NCBI GenBank assembly: GCA_030063045.1
Contig: JAQSEB010000178.1
Span: 248,001-312,000, forward strand
DNA length: 64,000 nucleotides
DNA from: Pratylenchus scribneri
Taxonomy: Eukaryota > Nematoda > Chromadorea > Rhabditida > Pratylenchidae
Direction: 5' to 3'
In this document: piece by piece, positions 33,568-45,100 of the stretch
Position numbering within the stretch: the stretch's first letter is position 1
Layout of the letters: every line of letters starts with the position of its first letter
Program-made: the position numbers and the translations under genes
Notes under the pieces: generated by a model
Databases searched by the model: none
The model's input: only the letters and a program-made list of their open reading frames with translations
Told to the model about the DNA's origin: nothing

Positions 33568-35428
33568 TTTAATGGGAAAGTTGATGTTTCTTTTTTATTT
33601 ATTGGATGAAATGTATAAAGGGTGAAAGTAGAAAATGATAGAATTGGATATTTAAATAAATGTTCGATAAAGTAGGAAGTAAAAAAACTAAAAAATAGGA
33701 ATGGCTTATTTAATTAAATATAATTTAATTTAGCTATCGGGCATTTGTTTTCCGCTTATCTTATGACCAGTAGTGTGTTCAATTTTAATCAAATTTGAAG
33801 GAATGGGCTAAATTTTAAATTTAATAATTGGCCAAATACCGGAAATTTGGCTCAGAATGCGTCAAATAATAACAAAAAAATGTTATATGAACCCGAAATA
33901 TGAACTCAATAAATTCACCTGTTGACTGATGTAAAAAGGCTAACAAATTTGGTTAATTGGCAAAATTCTAGCGAAAATTTGAAATAAAATGATAATCACA
34001 ATTCAAAGAATAATTAATGAAGAGGAAGGAATTATTAAAGATTTTCGATCGTTTATTATTGGTTTTTGTCCTTTTTGATCTCTCATCAGCTAAAGAAATT
34101 TGTAAACTAAATCTTTTTTTTAAGAATATTAGAATTGAAAATTAAATTTAGTAATTATGGCATAATTTTATAGTCTGGATAAGTTGATTAGAAAAGGAAG
34201 TGGTTTTTTTTATATAAATAGCCAAAAGATGGTAAAAAATGAAAGGCCAAAATAAGACAATTTTGTTTTTTCCTTTTTGGCTATGTAATCAATTTCATAA
34301 AAATTTTAAATTTTTTATGCTTACTGACATATCCAGTAGCTTATTTGAAATATCTCCTATCATTTTTTAATATTATCTAATAAATCGTTTTTTATTAAAA
34401 ATTAATTCTTCAGGTTTGAAGATTGAAAATTAATTTTAAATAAAGTAACTATTATAAAATCATATTATATTAATTAGAATTAAATTCATATAAAATTGGA
34501 TCAGATATGCATAAAAATTTTGGAATAAAATTATATAAATTTGTGTAAATTATTTTAAATAATTGGGCAAAATTAATTGTATTTAGTGTTTTGTATATGT
34601 GTACCGACTGTTGAGAAGAACGCTGAATTTAGACAAAGAATTGGCATTTTTTTGACTGTTTGAAATTGCAAAATTCCCACAAAGCATTATTTTTCCTTGC
34701 ATCCAATTAGAATAGCAAAAAAATCAAAAAACCAAAATTTTCCTTTCAATTTAAATTTGTAGCTTTATTGATGCGAATAAATTGGGTATGGAATATGTAC
34801 ATTTCGTGTCAATTTTGTAGTATTAATATTCAAATTCTGGTTATTCCATTGTTTATTTTCCCACACTCAAATTCAAATCTAATGGAAAAGGAACATCATT
34901 TCTTTAAATATCAGAGTAAAAAATGAAATGGCAAACATAAAAAATAGGTTTACAACAAAATTTGTAAAATATCCACGAGATCTTCGATTGCACAATAAAA
35001 AGGGTGAATGAAATATGAACTATTCCAAAATGGTACAAATGCTAATATAAAAATTAAATTATATTTTAAAAACAATTCTGTGTGTTTTTGTTTATCCAAA
35101 GAATTTGTTTTTCTTACAACCTCTGTTTTCCTCCAGATATTTTGTTTTTTTAAAGAATTTAATGATTTTTATCTGATTCTTTTGAATAAATTCGTATGGT
35201 CTTAGAAAAAGAATGTTATTTACAATAAAATTGTGAGCCATTTAGAGCCCAACGCCAATTCGAATTATGCCGAATTCGACAGATTTTTGGCATTTTTATG
35301 AATCTGGGAAATTATGATAAATCCTCAACAACTATCTTCCCTTTACAGTTTAAAAACACGATAAATTAGTTCTTAATACATCAATTTATTTGTTTGATTT
35401 TTATTTATAAAAAAGAAGGAAATAAAAC
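33568..35428. other. intergenic stretch without a gene
   Basis: This is AT-rich DNA upstream of the srg receptor, expected to include its promoter. No exon, tRNA or element end was recognised. Confidence 0.45.
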
Positions 35429-35436
35429 AAAAAAAA

Positions 35437-35728
35437 GTTGGGTCGACCGCCTGTTTCACCGGAAAGCGAAGCACGTTTTTGACATTTCTGTCCGGCCGTG
35501 TTAGACGTCTCGGAGTTGTGGGAGATGAATGCTGATCCCACACACAAGGACCCAAATGACATCTTTCCGAATTGATTGTTAGCACACTTAACAATCACAT
35601 CGCATTCAACCAGCGGCAAATTGGCTATTTGCATGCAAGTCCCCTTTACCGCTAGCTGTCAGCGGGACCGGAATACTCACAACTCCTTTCACTGCCCATG
35701 CGGCGCTCCCCTCCGTCAAGCGATCGAC
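35437..35728 (-). ncRNA. candidate polymerase III structured RNA (RNase P/MRP-like architecture)
   Basis: This is an unusually GC-rich 290-bp island in AT-rich flanks. On the minus strand it starts 25 bp after TATATATA (35753-35760) and ends at a run of eight T (35429-35436), the layout of an external-promoter polymerase III gene. The two ends pair: GTCGATCGC at 35728-35720 with GCGGTCGAC at 35450-35442 (9 bp, one G-U). Inside are a perfect 8-bp hairpin (35574-35596), a 9-bp stem (35612-35620 with 35645-35653), TGTGGGA/TCCCACA (35517-35523 with 35536-35542), GACA-GAAA-TGTC (35481-35492), and CGGAAAG/CTTTCCG (35563-35569 with 35460-35466). A closing terminal helix fits RNase P or MRP RNA, but I cannot confirm the conserved core motifs. 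A minus-strand ORF of 77 codons overlaps and is the alternative reading. Confidence 0.5.
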
Positions 35729-35752
35729 ACAGAAGGCGAAAATTTGAGGTCG

Positions 35753-35760
35753 TATATATA
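35753..35760 (-). promoter_or_regulatory. TATA element of the candidate RNA gene
   Basis: TATATATA lies 25 bp before the pairing 5' end at 35728, the usual spacing for polymerase III genes with external promoters. The proximal element further upstream was not recognised. Confidence 0.4.
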
Positions 35761-35761
35761 G

Positions 35762-36265
35762 AAAAGGGTTGAAGGTCTGAGTAAAAGTTTATGGGAAGCA
35801 AATGATGGGTAAAGTAAGGGAAAGGAGCAAGTAAAAGTAACCGAAATGTACATTGTCTCTCCTTAACACTTTAGCATCTTTACCAATTGAAAAAAGAAAA
35901 GGGAAACAGTGGTCTATTTGAGTGAAATTTTTAATAATTGCATTACTTATTAATAAAGTATTTTAATGATTTGTTATTAAAATAAAGAGCAAATAAATAT
36001 GATTGATATTTAATAAAATAAATGATTTAATTTTAAAAAAATCTATTCAGAAAAATAGCCTAAAAAAAATCAAAATATTGTGAAAAATGTTTTTGTCTAA
36101 TCCTTATTTCAATCTAAAAAAAATGTACCATTGGAAAGCCAAAAATATCAGCTAAAATTTTGCCTTTTATATTTTATAAAAAATCATAGATTAATTTAAA
36201 ACAGTATTTTTTAATGAATCTTCTTATTTACAATTATGTTTTAATTTTTTTTAAAATGCAAATAT
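35762..36265. other. no gene seen
   Basis: This is AT-rich sequence between the candidate RNA promoter and the large inverted repeat. Confidence 0.4.
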
Positions 36266-37265
36266 TTTTTTTTTGTCCCCTATTTCAATTTTTTTTGTCC
36301 CCAATATTTTGGAACATTTTTTCTGTCCCCAATTTTAATTCTTTTTGTCCCCAATTGATTTCCCTTCTTCTCTGCTCCTCCCTCATGCCTATCTCTCATC
36401 CCCTTTGCTCTCTTGCTTACATAAACGGTTCCAGGGGTGCGCGGAAGTTAAAAAGAAGGTGCGCGGGATATCCGGATATATGGGGATTAAGGAGGATTAA
36501 GGGGGATTAAGCCCCTAAATGGATGCGGAATGGCCCGGAAGGCCATGGGAACGTCGGAGAAGTGTAATAGAGGCCCGGAGATTGCGCGAGATTAAACCGG
36601 ATATAAGGGGATATACGAGGATTAAATGGGATTAAGCCGAATTAAGCTTAGTTAGGGGCTATGGATTAGGGTTATGTTTAGGGGCGGCATGGGATCTAGG
36701 GGTTTAGGGGTACGGAGCACTCGGAATATAGCCGGATATAGGGGGATTAAGGTGGATAAAGGAGGATTAAGCCGGATTAAGCTTAGTTGGGGCTAGGGAT
36801 TAGGGTTAGGGGTTCGGAGCATAGGAATCTCGCGAAGCCGGAAGCAAAACAGCCCAAACCGGGCTCGCGCCCATCGATTCCAGGCCTTAATCCGGCTTAA
36901 TCCCCCAAATCCACCTTAATCCCCATATATCCGGTTATATCCCGTGCACACTCCGGGCCTATATTACACTTCCCTGACCTTCCAGTGTCATTCCGGGCCA
37001 TTTCACATCCATTTCGAGGCTTAATCCCCCTTAATCCTCCTTAATCCCCATATATCCGGATATCCCGCGCACCTTCTTTTTGACTTCCGCGCACCCCTGG
37101 AACCGTTTATGTGAGCAAGAGAGCAAAGGGGATGAGAGATAAGCATGAAGAAAAGAGCAGAGAAGAAGGGAAATCAATTGGGGACAAAAAGAATTGAAAT
37201 TGGGGACAGAAAAAATGTTCCAAATTATTGGGGACAAAAAAAATTGAAATAGGGGACAAAAAAAA
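36266..37265. repeat. 1-kb palindromic foldback with 'ggggattaag' core
   Basis: Arms 36266-36600 and about 36940-37265 are reverse complements. Each carries repeated 'ttttgtcccc' units outermost, then the unique-looking 'ggttccaggggtgcgcggaagt', then 'ggattaaggNggattaagg' units. The centre (36700-36870) has 'ggattagggttaggggttcggagcatagga' and 'tctcgcgaagccggaag', which recur at 38150-38225 in the next element. No target duplication was found. GC content is far above the surroundings. Confidence 0.75.
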
Positions 37266-37684
37266 TTGACATCCAATAGAAAAGGATCAGTCATTTGATC
37301 CCAAAAACCATTTATGGCTAATGGTTTTGTTTTTCTCTCCAAATATTTTGTGGTTTTTTCCTCCAAAATTTTGTGCTTTTTTCAAACAATTTGTTTTTTT
37401 CAGCATTCCTCTGGAAATTTTGTGTTTTTGTTTATAAAACTTTTTCTTGCTTTTATAAATTTAATTTTAATTTTCTACAAAGCTCATTTTGACTAAAGTT
37501 GATTTTGGATTTCCAATTAAGAATAAATATTTTGTAAAAATAAATTTCCTCCTTTTTAATTACAATTTCAACTTCCTTTGCTATAATATTATACCATGAA
37601 TGGAACAATAATTAGAATTAAATTGGATAGGCACTGGCAAAAGCACTTCCATAAATCCACAAAATAAGTAAGTATAAGTATATA

Positions 37685-38931
37685 TGTCGGCGGAGAAGTT
37701 GAAATTCAGGAGAAGTTGAAATCTCCTAGGAGAAGTTGAAATTTTTCAACTTCTCCTAAAATTTAGGAGAAGTTGAATATTATTCTAATTCTCCTAGGAA
37801 AATTCAACTTCTCCTGAAAGTTAGGAGAAGTTGAAACATCTACAACCAATTTCTACCAAATCACTACATTTTCGGCAAGATTAAATTTTTAATTGGAAAT
37901 TCGAAGAAATTGGTTACTAATTTAATTTTTTAATTGGAAATCGAAAAAAATACTTACTAATTATTAATGGAAAATTTTTTTTGCAAAAAAAAGTGAAAAA
38001 TAATAAGGGGATTAAGATGGATATAGGGGGATTAAGCGTTTTAAGCCCCGAATTAGATGGTAAATCGCCCAGAAGACCAGTGGAATGTAGGAGATAGCTG
38101 AAAGTGCTGAGAATGCGTAGGATATAGCCGGATATAGGGAGATTAAGCCAAAAAAAACCTAATTAGTGGCTAGGGATTAGGATTAGGGGTTCGGAGCATA
38201 GGATTCTCGCGAAGCCGGAAGCATAACAGCCTAAATCAGGACTCATGCCCATCTTTTTCGGAGCTTAATCCTATCTAATCCCCCTATATCCATCTTAATC
38301 ACTTTATATCCGGCTATATCCCGCACATTCTCCAAGCCTCTGTCGTACTTTTCCATCCTTCCACTGGCCTTCCGGGCCATTTCTCATCTATTTCGGGGCT
38401 TAATCCCCCTCTATCCACCTTAATCCTCCTATATCCGGATCTGTGCCTTCTCAGGGCCTTTGGCCCAATTCCCGCCCTTTCCTAATCCAACCGAATCATC
38501 GACCATCAATTTCCGCAATTAATCCCCCTTAATTTTACCAAATCCACTTTAATCCCCATATATCCGGCTTAATCCCGCCCACTCTCAAAGCTTCCGGCTC
38601 ATTTCTATACCTTCCCTAATCCATCCGAATCATCACCCATCAATTTTCAGCATTAATCCCCCTTAATCGCACCATATCCACCCTAATCCCCATATATCCC
38701 GCGCACCACCTTTTTTATCCATTTTGGCCTTTAAGGACAAAAAGTACAGATTCTTGGGACAAAAAAACTTTTCTCGATTTTTATTAGAGATTTGTTGTAG
38801 AGATGGGGGTAGATATTTCAACTTCTCCTAACTTTCAGGAGAAGTTGAATTTTCCTAGGAGAATTAGAATAATATTCAACTTCTCCTAGGAGATTTCAAC
38901 TTCTCCTGAATTTCAACTTCTCCGCCGACAA
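37685..38931. mobile_element. foldback element with 'aggagaagttgaa' repeat arms
   Basis: The ends are TGTCGGCGGAGAAGTTGAAA (left) and its inverse (right, ending ctccgccgaca). The arms of about 120-160 bp are built from repeated and inverted 'aggagaagttgaa/ttcaacttctcct'. ATA flanks both ends and may be a 3-bp duplication. The interior (38000-38720) is made of 'ggggattaag/cttaatcccc' units and shares its core with the palindrome at 36.3-37.3 kb. No transposase frame is present. Confidence 0.72.
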
Positions 38932-39219
38932 TAGGTGGAAAGAGGATTGACTAGTTTTAGTTTCCTTCTTCTTCTCATCTTTTTAAGTTTTGGTTTTGAC
39001 CCAAATTTGGAGAAGATGAGTGTAAAAAAGTGAAATATGCATCCATCATTCTATTGTTCACCATCTTCTTCTATAAATTAGCATCATGGAAAATGTCAAG
39101 GGCCCATTCGAATATAATTTAATATTCATTCGTACAAAATCAACTACATTTTCTCTCTGGAAGCTCTAAATTTTCACCCAAATTTTTCTATCTTTTAATT
39201 TAGAAGTTCAAAGGAAATT

Positions 39220-39595
39220 ATGACAAATAATCGAATGCCAATTTCACTGTTCCCCATCCTTTTTCTGATTCATTGTATGGCCAGTCCACGCTATATTCAA
39301 ACCGCCAAAGCTCATCCTACAGCAATCGGCGGGTTCGTATTAATTAATTACTATATTTTTTAAATTGAATTAATATTTATGGATAAATTGCTTTTGAAAT
39401 AATATAAAAATAGTAGATGAACCCCGACCCTACTAAAAATATTATTTTTTTTTGTTAAGTTTTGATGGAGGCCAATTGTTTGGAGCAAATGAATTGGATG
39501 GAAAACAACAACTCAGCAATTATTTCCATCGTCTGCCACCAAAACCGAACTGTTGGTCATCGCGCATTGGTAATTTGGGAGGAGTCGGTTTTTGA
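39220..39595 (+). CDS. small secreted peptide precursor
   Basis: The exons are 39220-39332 and 39460-39595, in phase, giving 82 residues. A signal peptide (MPISLFPILFLIHCMASPR after MTNNR) is followed by a short region. The C-terminus ends HRLPPKPNCWSSRIGNLGGV plus GF and a stop. There is a single cysteine and no dibasic cleavage site, so it is not a classical neuropeptide precursor. The codon pattern and clean phase support a real gene. The last 14 residues (C-W-S-S-R-I-G...) look like a possible mature peptide. Hormone-like or host-directed roles are speculation. I do not recognise the family. Confidence 0.55.
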
Positions 39596-39758
39596 TGAAA
39601 GATGAAAACAGAAATTAAGAAGAAAATAATCAAAATTTTAAACATAAATTTTATATATTTTATTCACGAAAAGTACTAGTGAAATTTATTAAAATATTTT
39701 TATCTTATTTTGTATAAATGAAAAAAACTAACAATTATTCTACCTTAAAAATCATTTC

Positions 39759-40395
39759 TAGGGTTAGGATAGTTATGTAAATAAAAATTCCAAAATATGT
39801 ACATAAAATATGTAGAAAAATTTGAAAATATGTAGATAAAATTGATTTTTTATGGCTTTTTAGTAATTTATCAATTTTTTTAGCCATTTTTACTAAATTT
39901 TCAAAGAAAAATGCTAAAAAAAGCATAAAAATCGGTTTTTTCGACCATAAAAAATTTTTGAAATGAGGCGGGATTCGAACTCTAGTGCCCATTCAAAGTA
40001 GGCATTCCAAGGACACCTCTCTCCTCCATTCGGCCAAAATTTCGGTCACCAAAATCTACTATTTTTCACATTTTGAAGGCAAAAAAGATCAATTTTCTTG
40101 ATCCACTCAAGAATTTTTCGTATATTTTTTGCAATTTATCAAATTTTAATTCAAAAATTTTCATTTTTATTGCATTTTTTGTTGAAAATTTCCCAAAAAA
40201 TGGCAAAATATGTAAATTATGTAGAAAAATCGCAAAATATGTAAATATGTATGAAAAGTCGAAAATATGTAAATTTATGTAAATAAAACTTCATGCTAGA
40301 AGCTTCAAACCAAGTGGGAAATGCTTTTTTCATGCTTGTTTCACCGTTCTGATATCAGGAAAAAAATATGTATTTACATAACTATCCTAACCCTA
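39759..40395. mobile_element. hAT-like MITE with TAGGGTTAGG ends, 8-bp duplication
   Basis: This 637-bp element starts TAGGGTTAGGATAGTTATGT and ends with the exact inverse. ATCATTTC is present on both sides (39751-39758 and 40396-40403), a perfect 8-bp target duplication. The arms contain many 'aaaatatgta' phrases. The middle holds a tRNA-like relic. There is no transposase frame. Confidence 0.85.
39968..40044 (-). pseudogene. tRNA-like relic inside the MITE
   Basis: On the minus strand, TGGCCGAATGGAGG resembles a long-arm tRNA (Ser/Leu) D region. An anticodon-stem-like stretch (GGTGT...ATGCC) follows, then a variable arm, then GTTCGAATCCCGCC as a good B box. The acceptor stem does not close, so it is not a functional tRNA. 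It may be the origin of the element's interior. Confidence 0.4.
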
Positions 40396-40835
40396 ATCAT
40401 TTCCAAAATAATTTTTAAGGACTTTTTACTTAAGATGGATATTTGCTTCCTTTATCTTTTCCCCCAATTTCCGCATATTATTTTTTTGCTGTCCACAAAA
40501 TTTGATTAAATTTTCTTCTTTTGGCCATATCTATTGGACAAAAAATGCCCTCATCAACCCAACAACATCCATAAGTTGACAGCCGTTTTGACAAAATTGG
40601 ATTGGACAGACAAGTATTTTCCCTCATTTGTCCATTTATTTCTTTTTCATCCATCAAAAATTATTCTTCTGCAAAAATAGAGTAAATGTCCGAAGCTAAA
40701 AAAAATTTGTATTTATGGGGTTTTCGTAAAGGAAATATATATTAAATGATATTCAATTTATATAATAATTTTTTGCATATTTTAAAATAATTAAATTTTG
40801 CCAATAAATTGAAAAAATATTTAAATGAAGAAAAA

Positions 40836-40908
40836 TGACCTCGGCCGGAATCGAACCGGCGACCTTCTGCGTGTGAAGCAGACGTGATAACCCCTACACC
40901 ACGAGGCC
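40836..40908 (-). tRNA. tRNA-Val (CAC)
   Basis: The minus strand gives a full cloverleaf. The acceptor is GGCCTCG/CGAGGTC with one G-U. The D arm is GGTGTAGGGGTTATCAC-like. The anticodon stem is TCTGC/GCAGA around loop TTCACAC (anticodon CAC), and the T arm is GCCGG-TTCGATT-CCGGC. The discriminator is A, and there is no intron. Confidence 0.95.
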
Positions 40909-42081
40909 GATGTGAGGGCTTTCTAAATATTTCTATTCATTTTTTTCCTTTTTAAAATGCCTACACTTGTGAGAGCATTTAATACCAAAATGAATGAACA
41001 AAAATAATGGTCACAAAAACGAAAACTGGCCTTCATGTCCTATTTATTTAGCCTCAAATCCACAAATTCCTTCGCTAATCAAAATGCATCCTAATCTAGC
41101 GTAAATAATGATACAAAATTTGCTATGACAATTTAAAAAAATTTATTTGATGCACAAAATTGGGATTCACAAAATTTGCTCCACTAATCGAATTATTATT
41201 TAGAAATGTATTTATTAAAATTTTTTCATATAATTTTCTATAGTTAATTTTGCTTAAATCATACAAAGGAATTGAACAACTTTTCCTCCGAAAAATTGTT
41301 TCTTTAATTCCCATAAAAATTAAAATATCTTGGAATGTGGGGAAATGGCCAAAGAATTGTTGAGCTAAACTGCAAAATAGGCTTATACCGCTCTTTTTAT
41401 GGCATCCCTCATCAATTTTCCTCATTTCTGCCCATGCCAAAATATAAAATGCCCCCACATTGCCCATTCATTTCCCCTTCCATTCATATAAATTGGTGCC
41501 ATCCAGTGGAAATGTCACAAAATATTTTTTTTAAAACTTGTAAAATTTTTATTTAAAAATATTAGGAATTTTCATGCAATTAATTAATTAAATTCATTAT
41601 ATTTTACTTATATATTTAGGTATATTTTAAAATTTTTAAAATATTTTTTAATTCCAAAATTTAAAAAAAAATCAAAATTTTCAATTTTTGATTTATTATT
41701 TTTCATATATTTTTATAACAATATTTTCGCTTAATTAATAAGGCTCAAAAATTATTTTATTGGTTTTGACCAAAATTTTTATTTGTAATATTTTTAAATC
41801 TATTATTTTTATTTCTCTTATTTTTCTATATTTTCTGAATTCTATTTGGCGCCCATGAAATAATATTATTTTATTCCATTCTTTGACCGAATGCCCTCCC
41901 TCCCCTCCAATTCTCCAATTTCCTCAATTGGCTCCCATTCGCCTCCTCCAAAAGGCAGAGAAATAATGTCCCAAAGAGTGGACTGCCTCATGGCCGCAAT
42001 TTTAAATTGGCCAAGTCCAACGGTGGAGGGCAAATTCCCCCCTTCCCCCAAAGGCCATCAAAAAGAGTTTTTGTGCCTCCT

Positions 42082-42105
42082 CCCCCCCCCCCCCCCCCCC
42101 CCCCC
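42082..42105. repeat. 24-base C homopolymer
   Basis: There are twenty-four consecutive C on the plus strand within a pyrimidine-rich tract. It is G-quadruplex-prone on the other strand, and its length is unreliable in any assembly. Confidence 0.85.
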
Positions 42106-45100
42106 ATCATTTTCTGCTTCCTTATTTTTCCTCATCCAATTTCTCTTTTCCTCTCCCCGTTGGCCAATGGTCATTTTGAGCCGAATAAATAAATTTTGGC
42201 CTTCGTCTACACTCACTTTTGCCGACTTTTATGCCCTCTTCTATTGGAATTTTCATGTCCTCAGGAAGGACTGCATCATATCCACATTTTTCTTTCCAAT
42301 TTCCTCTCTTTTTAAAATTTTATTTATTTTTAGACTTTCCTGGACAATGGGAGGACAAATTGCTAATGTTAGAATAGGAAAGGAAATAAAAATATAGAAT
42401 AATTTAAAATGCAGGAATAAACCAAATTAATTTGGCAAAAAATTTTAAGGGAAATTAAACCCATAAAATGATTCTCTCTTAGGGGAAGATTCAACTAGTG
42501 TATGAGATACCATTCATTTACCTACAGATAATTCAAAGGGGAGTAACATGTCCGATAAATCTTTATGACCGTTATAAAATAAGTTTTATTTAAATAAAGG
42601 CCGTTTATTTTTCCAACTGTTTAAAAAATAGAAAGTTCATTTTTAGAAAAGATATATTTAGTGTTTTTATACTAAAATAACGGCTGTTTCTCAATCAGCA
42701 ATATTATTGTATCTTCTAAATATTATCAGCCATTATCAAGCCCTTATAGCTAAATTTTTGACAAAATTTTACCGACTGTTTTATCATAAATTTATACATA
42801 GTAGAATTCATTTATTAATGAATTTATATGAATTGTTTTTCCTTATAATCATCCTTCGATCTCTTCTATAAGTATCATTTAATAACACATTTTCAACAAA
42901 AATGTATAAAATCTTTTACCATACCAAATTCTATATATTATATTCATTCAAATGCACAATTGGATAGTTGGCTTCAAGAAAATATAATTAAAATTGCGTG
43001 GCAATATTGGGCAAAAGGGGCGAGCAGCAGATGTTCTGTTTCAGAGTGAGAGGGGAGCAAGCCGGTGCCGGCCATTTTATCAAAGGAAAATATGGTGGCA
43101 AAATGGAAAGGGGGAAGCAAGATTTAGCATTGCCAATAATAGAAAATCCCTCCAATCTAATTCCGCCAATAATTATTGCCGCCACCATCACCACCCAACC
43201 CAATTCATAGGCCATTGGCATATTTTCTGCGTTTGGCCCTTTAATCATTTAATAAATTTGGCATCAATTATTATTTCTCAATTTCTCTATTCAGAATTTG
43301 ACAAAAAATATATTTATTATTATGTAATTTAAAATTTATTTATTAAAATTTTTGATTTTTTAAATTTTTATTCAAGTAAAAGTTTTAAATTCTTCATTTT
43401 TCCAGTCCATTATTTCCAAAATGTTGCTTTAGGAATAAAATTAAATTCCCATAGGAGAGTGGAATGGGTAATCCCTTTCCCCTTCTTCCTTCCACAAAAA
43501 TAAATGAAGTGGCCACCCAAAATGACCATTGGACTTGGATGATTCCCCGTGGGAATTAATTCCAACAAAAATTTGCATTCATCAAGTTTTGAGTGGAATT
43601 TGGCCATTGGCATTTACTTGAGTTGTGGTAATTTTAAAATTTTAATTAATAAAAAATTTTTGAAATTATTTATCATATAAAAAATTTTTTTAAGAACATT
43701 TTTCAACACAAATTTTTATTTTACTGTAAAGTCATCAAAAATAAATTACCAGATAAGGGTTAAAAAAAGAATAACTTTTAAACAATTTTCCTTTGAATTT
43801 TTAAATATCAATTAACAATTTTTGAAAATTTTTTTTGGAACAAAATTTATTTGCAATGTTTAGACCTCAAAAACTCGGTTTTTTACAAAGTTTTAATTCC
43901 AAAAAAGTGAAAAAAAAATTGTGAAAATCTTTGAATTTAAAATAAATATAAAAAATCAACATTTTTCGTGCACCATCGACTTCCCGCAATCAAAAAAGAA
44001 CAAACATTTAATTAAGAAAAAAAATGAGAAAATTGCGGGAAGTTGAATGCGAAGAAGAAGGAAGGAAATTGTAAATGTGCCCAGCAGGGAAAATGGCCGC
44101 GCGATGATTGAAAAAAATGGCAGCCGCAGGGAAGCGACCGCCAATTTATATTTTTAGCCTAAATTGGGTGAGGGAAAAAATTGGCGACTAAACCGGGGAT
44201 TGAATGTGAAGGTCATTTATTCCTCAAATTTATTAGCCATAAAAATGGACAACAAATTTGGCATCGAAAAACAATTTTTCCAATTTTTGCGACATTTTTA
44301 GATTTAATTTTTAGAAAAAATTCACAAGAATTTGTCCTAATTATTAACCTGATTAATCAACATCGATTTTGGCCATTCCAAAATATTAATAAAATTTTCT
44401 CACCATTTGGATAATAAATTTCTTTAAAACATTTTGATATAAAAAATGATTAGAAAATTATGCTAACTAAGAAACTCAACAACCCAATTTTGCAGCTTTT
44501 TTGGTCGTAACTTTACAATTTTATTAAATCAAAAATTCTTTCTCTATTAAATTCATCTCAATTATGATTACAGTGGTATCATATATATTTGATATTTGTT
44601 AAGCTTAAACACTTTTTTAACTTTAAAATTGATTGAGACAAGCGTTTCGGAAATTCGTGCAACCATATCTCGTTACAAATTCATTCACCAAAAAAATGTC
44701 GAAAATTGTGAAATCTGGCACCACCGAAAACTTTTGCGAAAATTGTTAGTTATCGTGCGCACAATTTTGGCGCCCACATTTCCCAGCCCCAAAACCGTTC
44801 AATTAATCCTCTCTACCATTTCCATCCATTCCCACAAACTCTTCCCCCGCACAACACATTTCCCTTCCTTCCTAATTTTTCTATTTGAAAGGATCACCAG
44901 CCGATTATTCATTCACATTTGTGCCCGCGAAACGCGCTTTTGGGGAAGACAAAACACCAATCGACCAACCGACCAACTTCCCGCCGATTGTGATGGGAAG
45001 GAGGGAAGAATTAATAAACAAACCCGTTGCGGGCACATCATCGACCACCTAAATATGCCCCCAACAAATTCATTCATTCATCCAATTTTGGTCAATTTCT

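Noticed and set aside
36330..38720. Telomere-like TTAGGG/GGATTAAGG units suggesting a chromosome end
   Set aside because: The units lie inside inverted-repeat elements with unique sequence on both sides, so this is interstitial repeat DNA.
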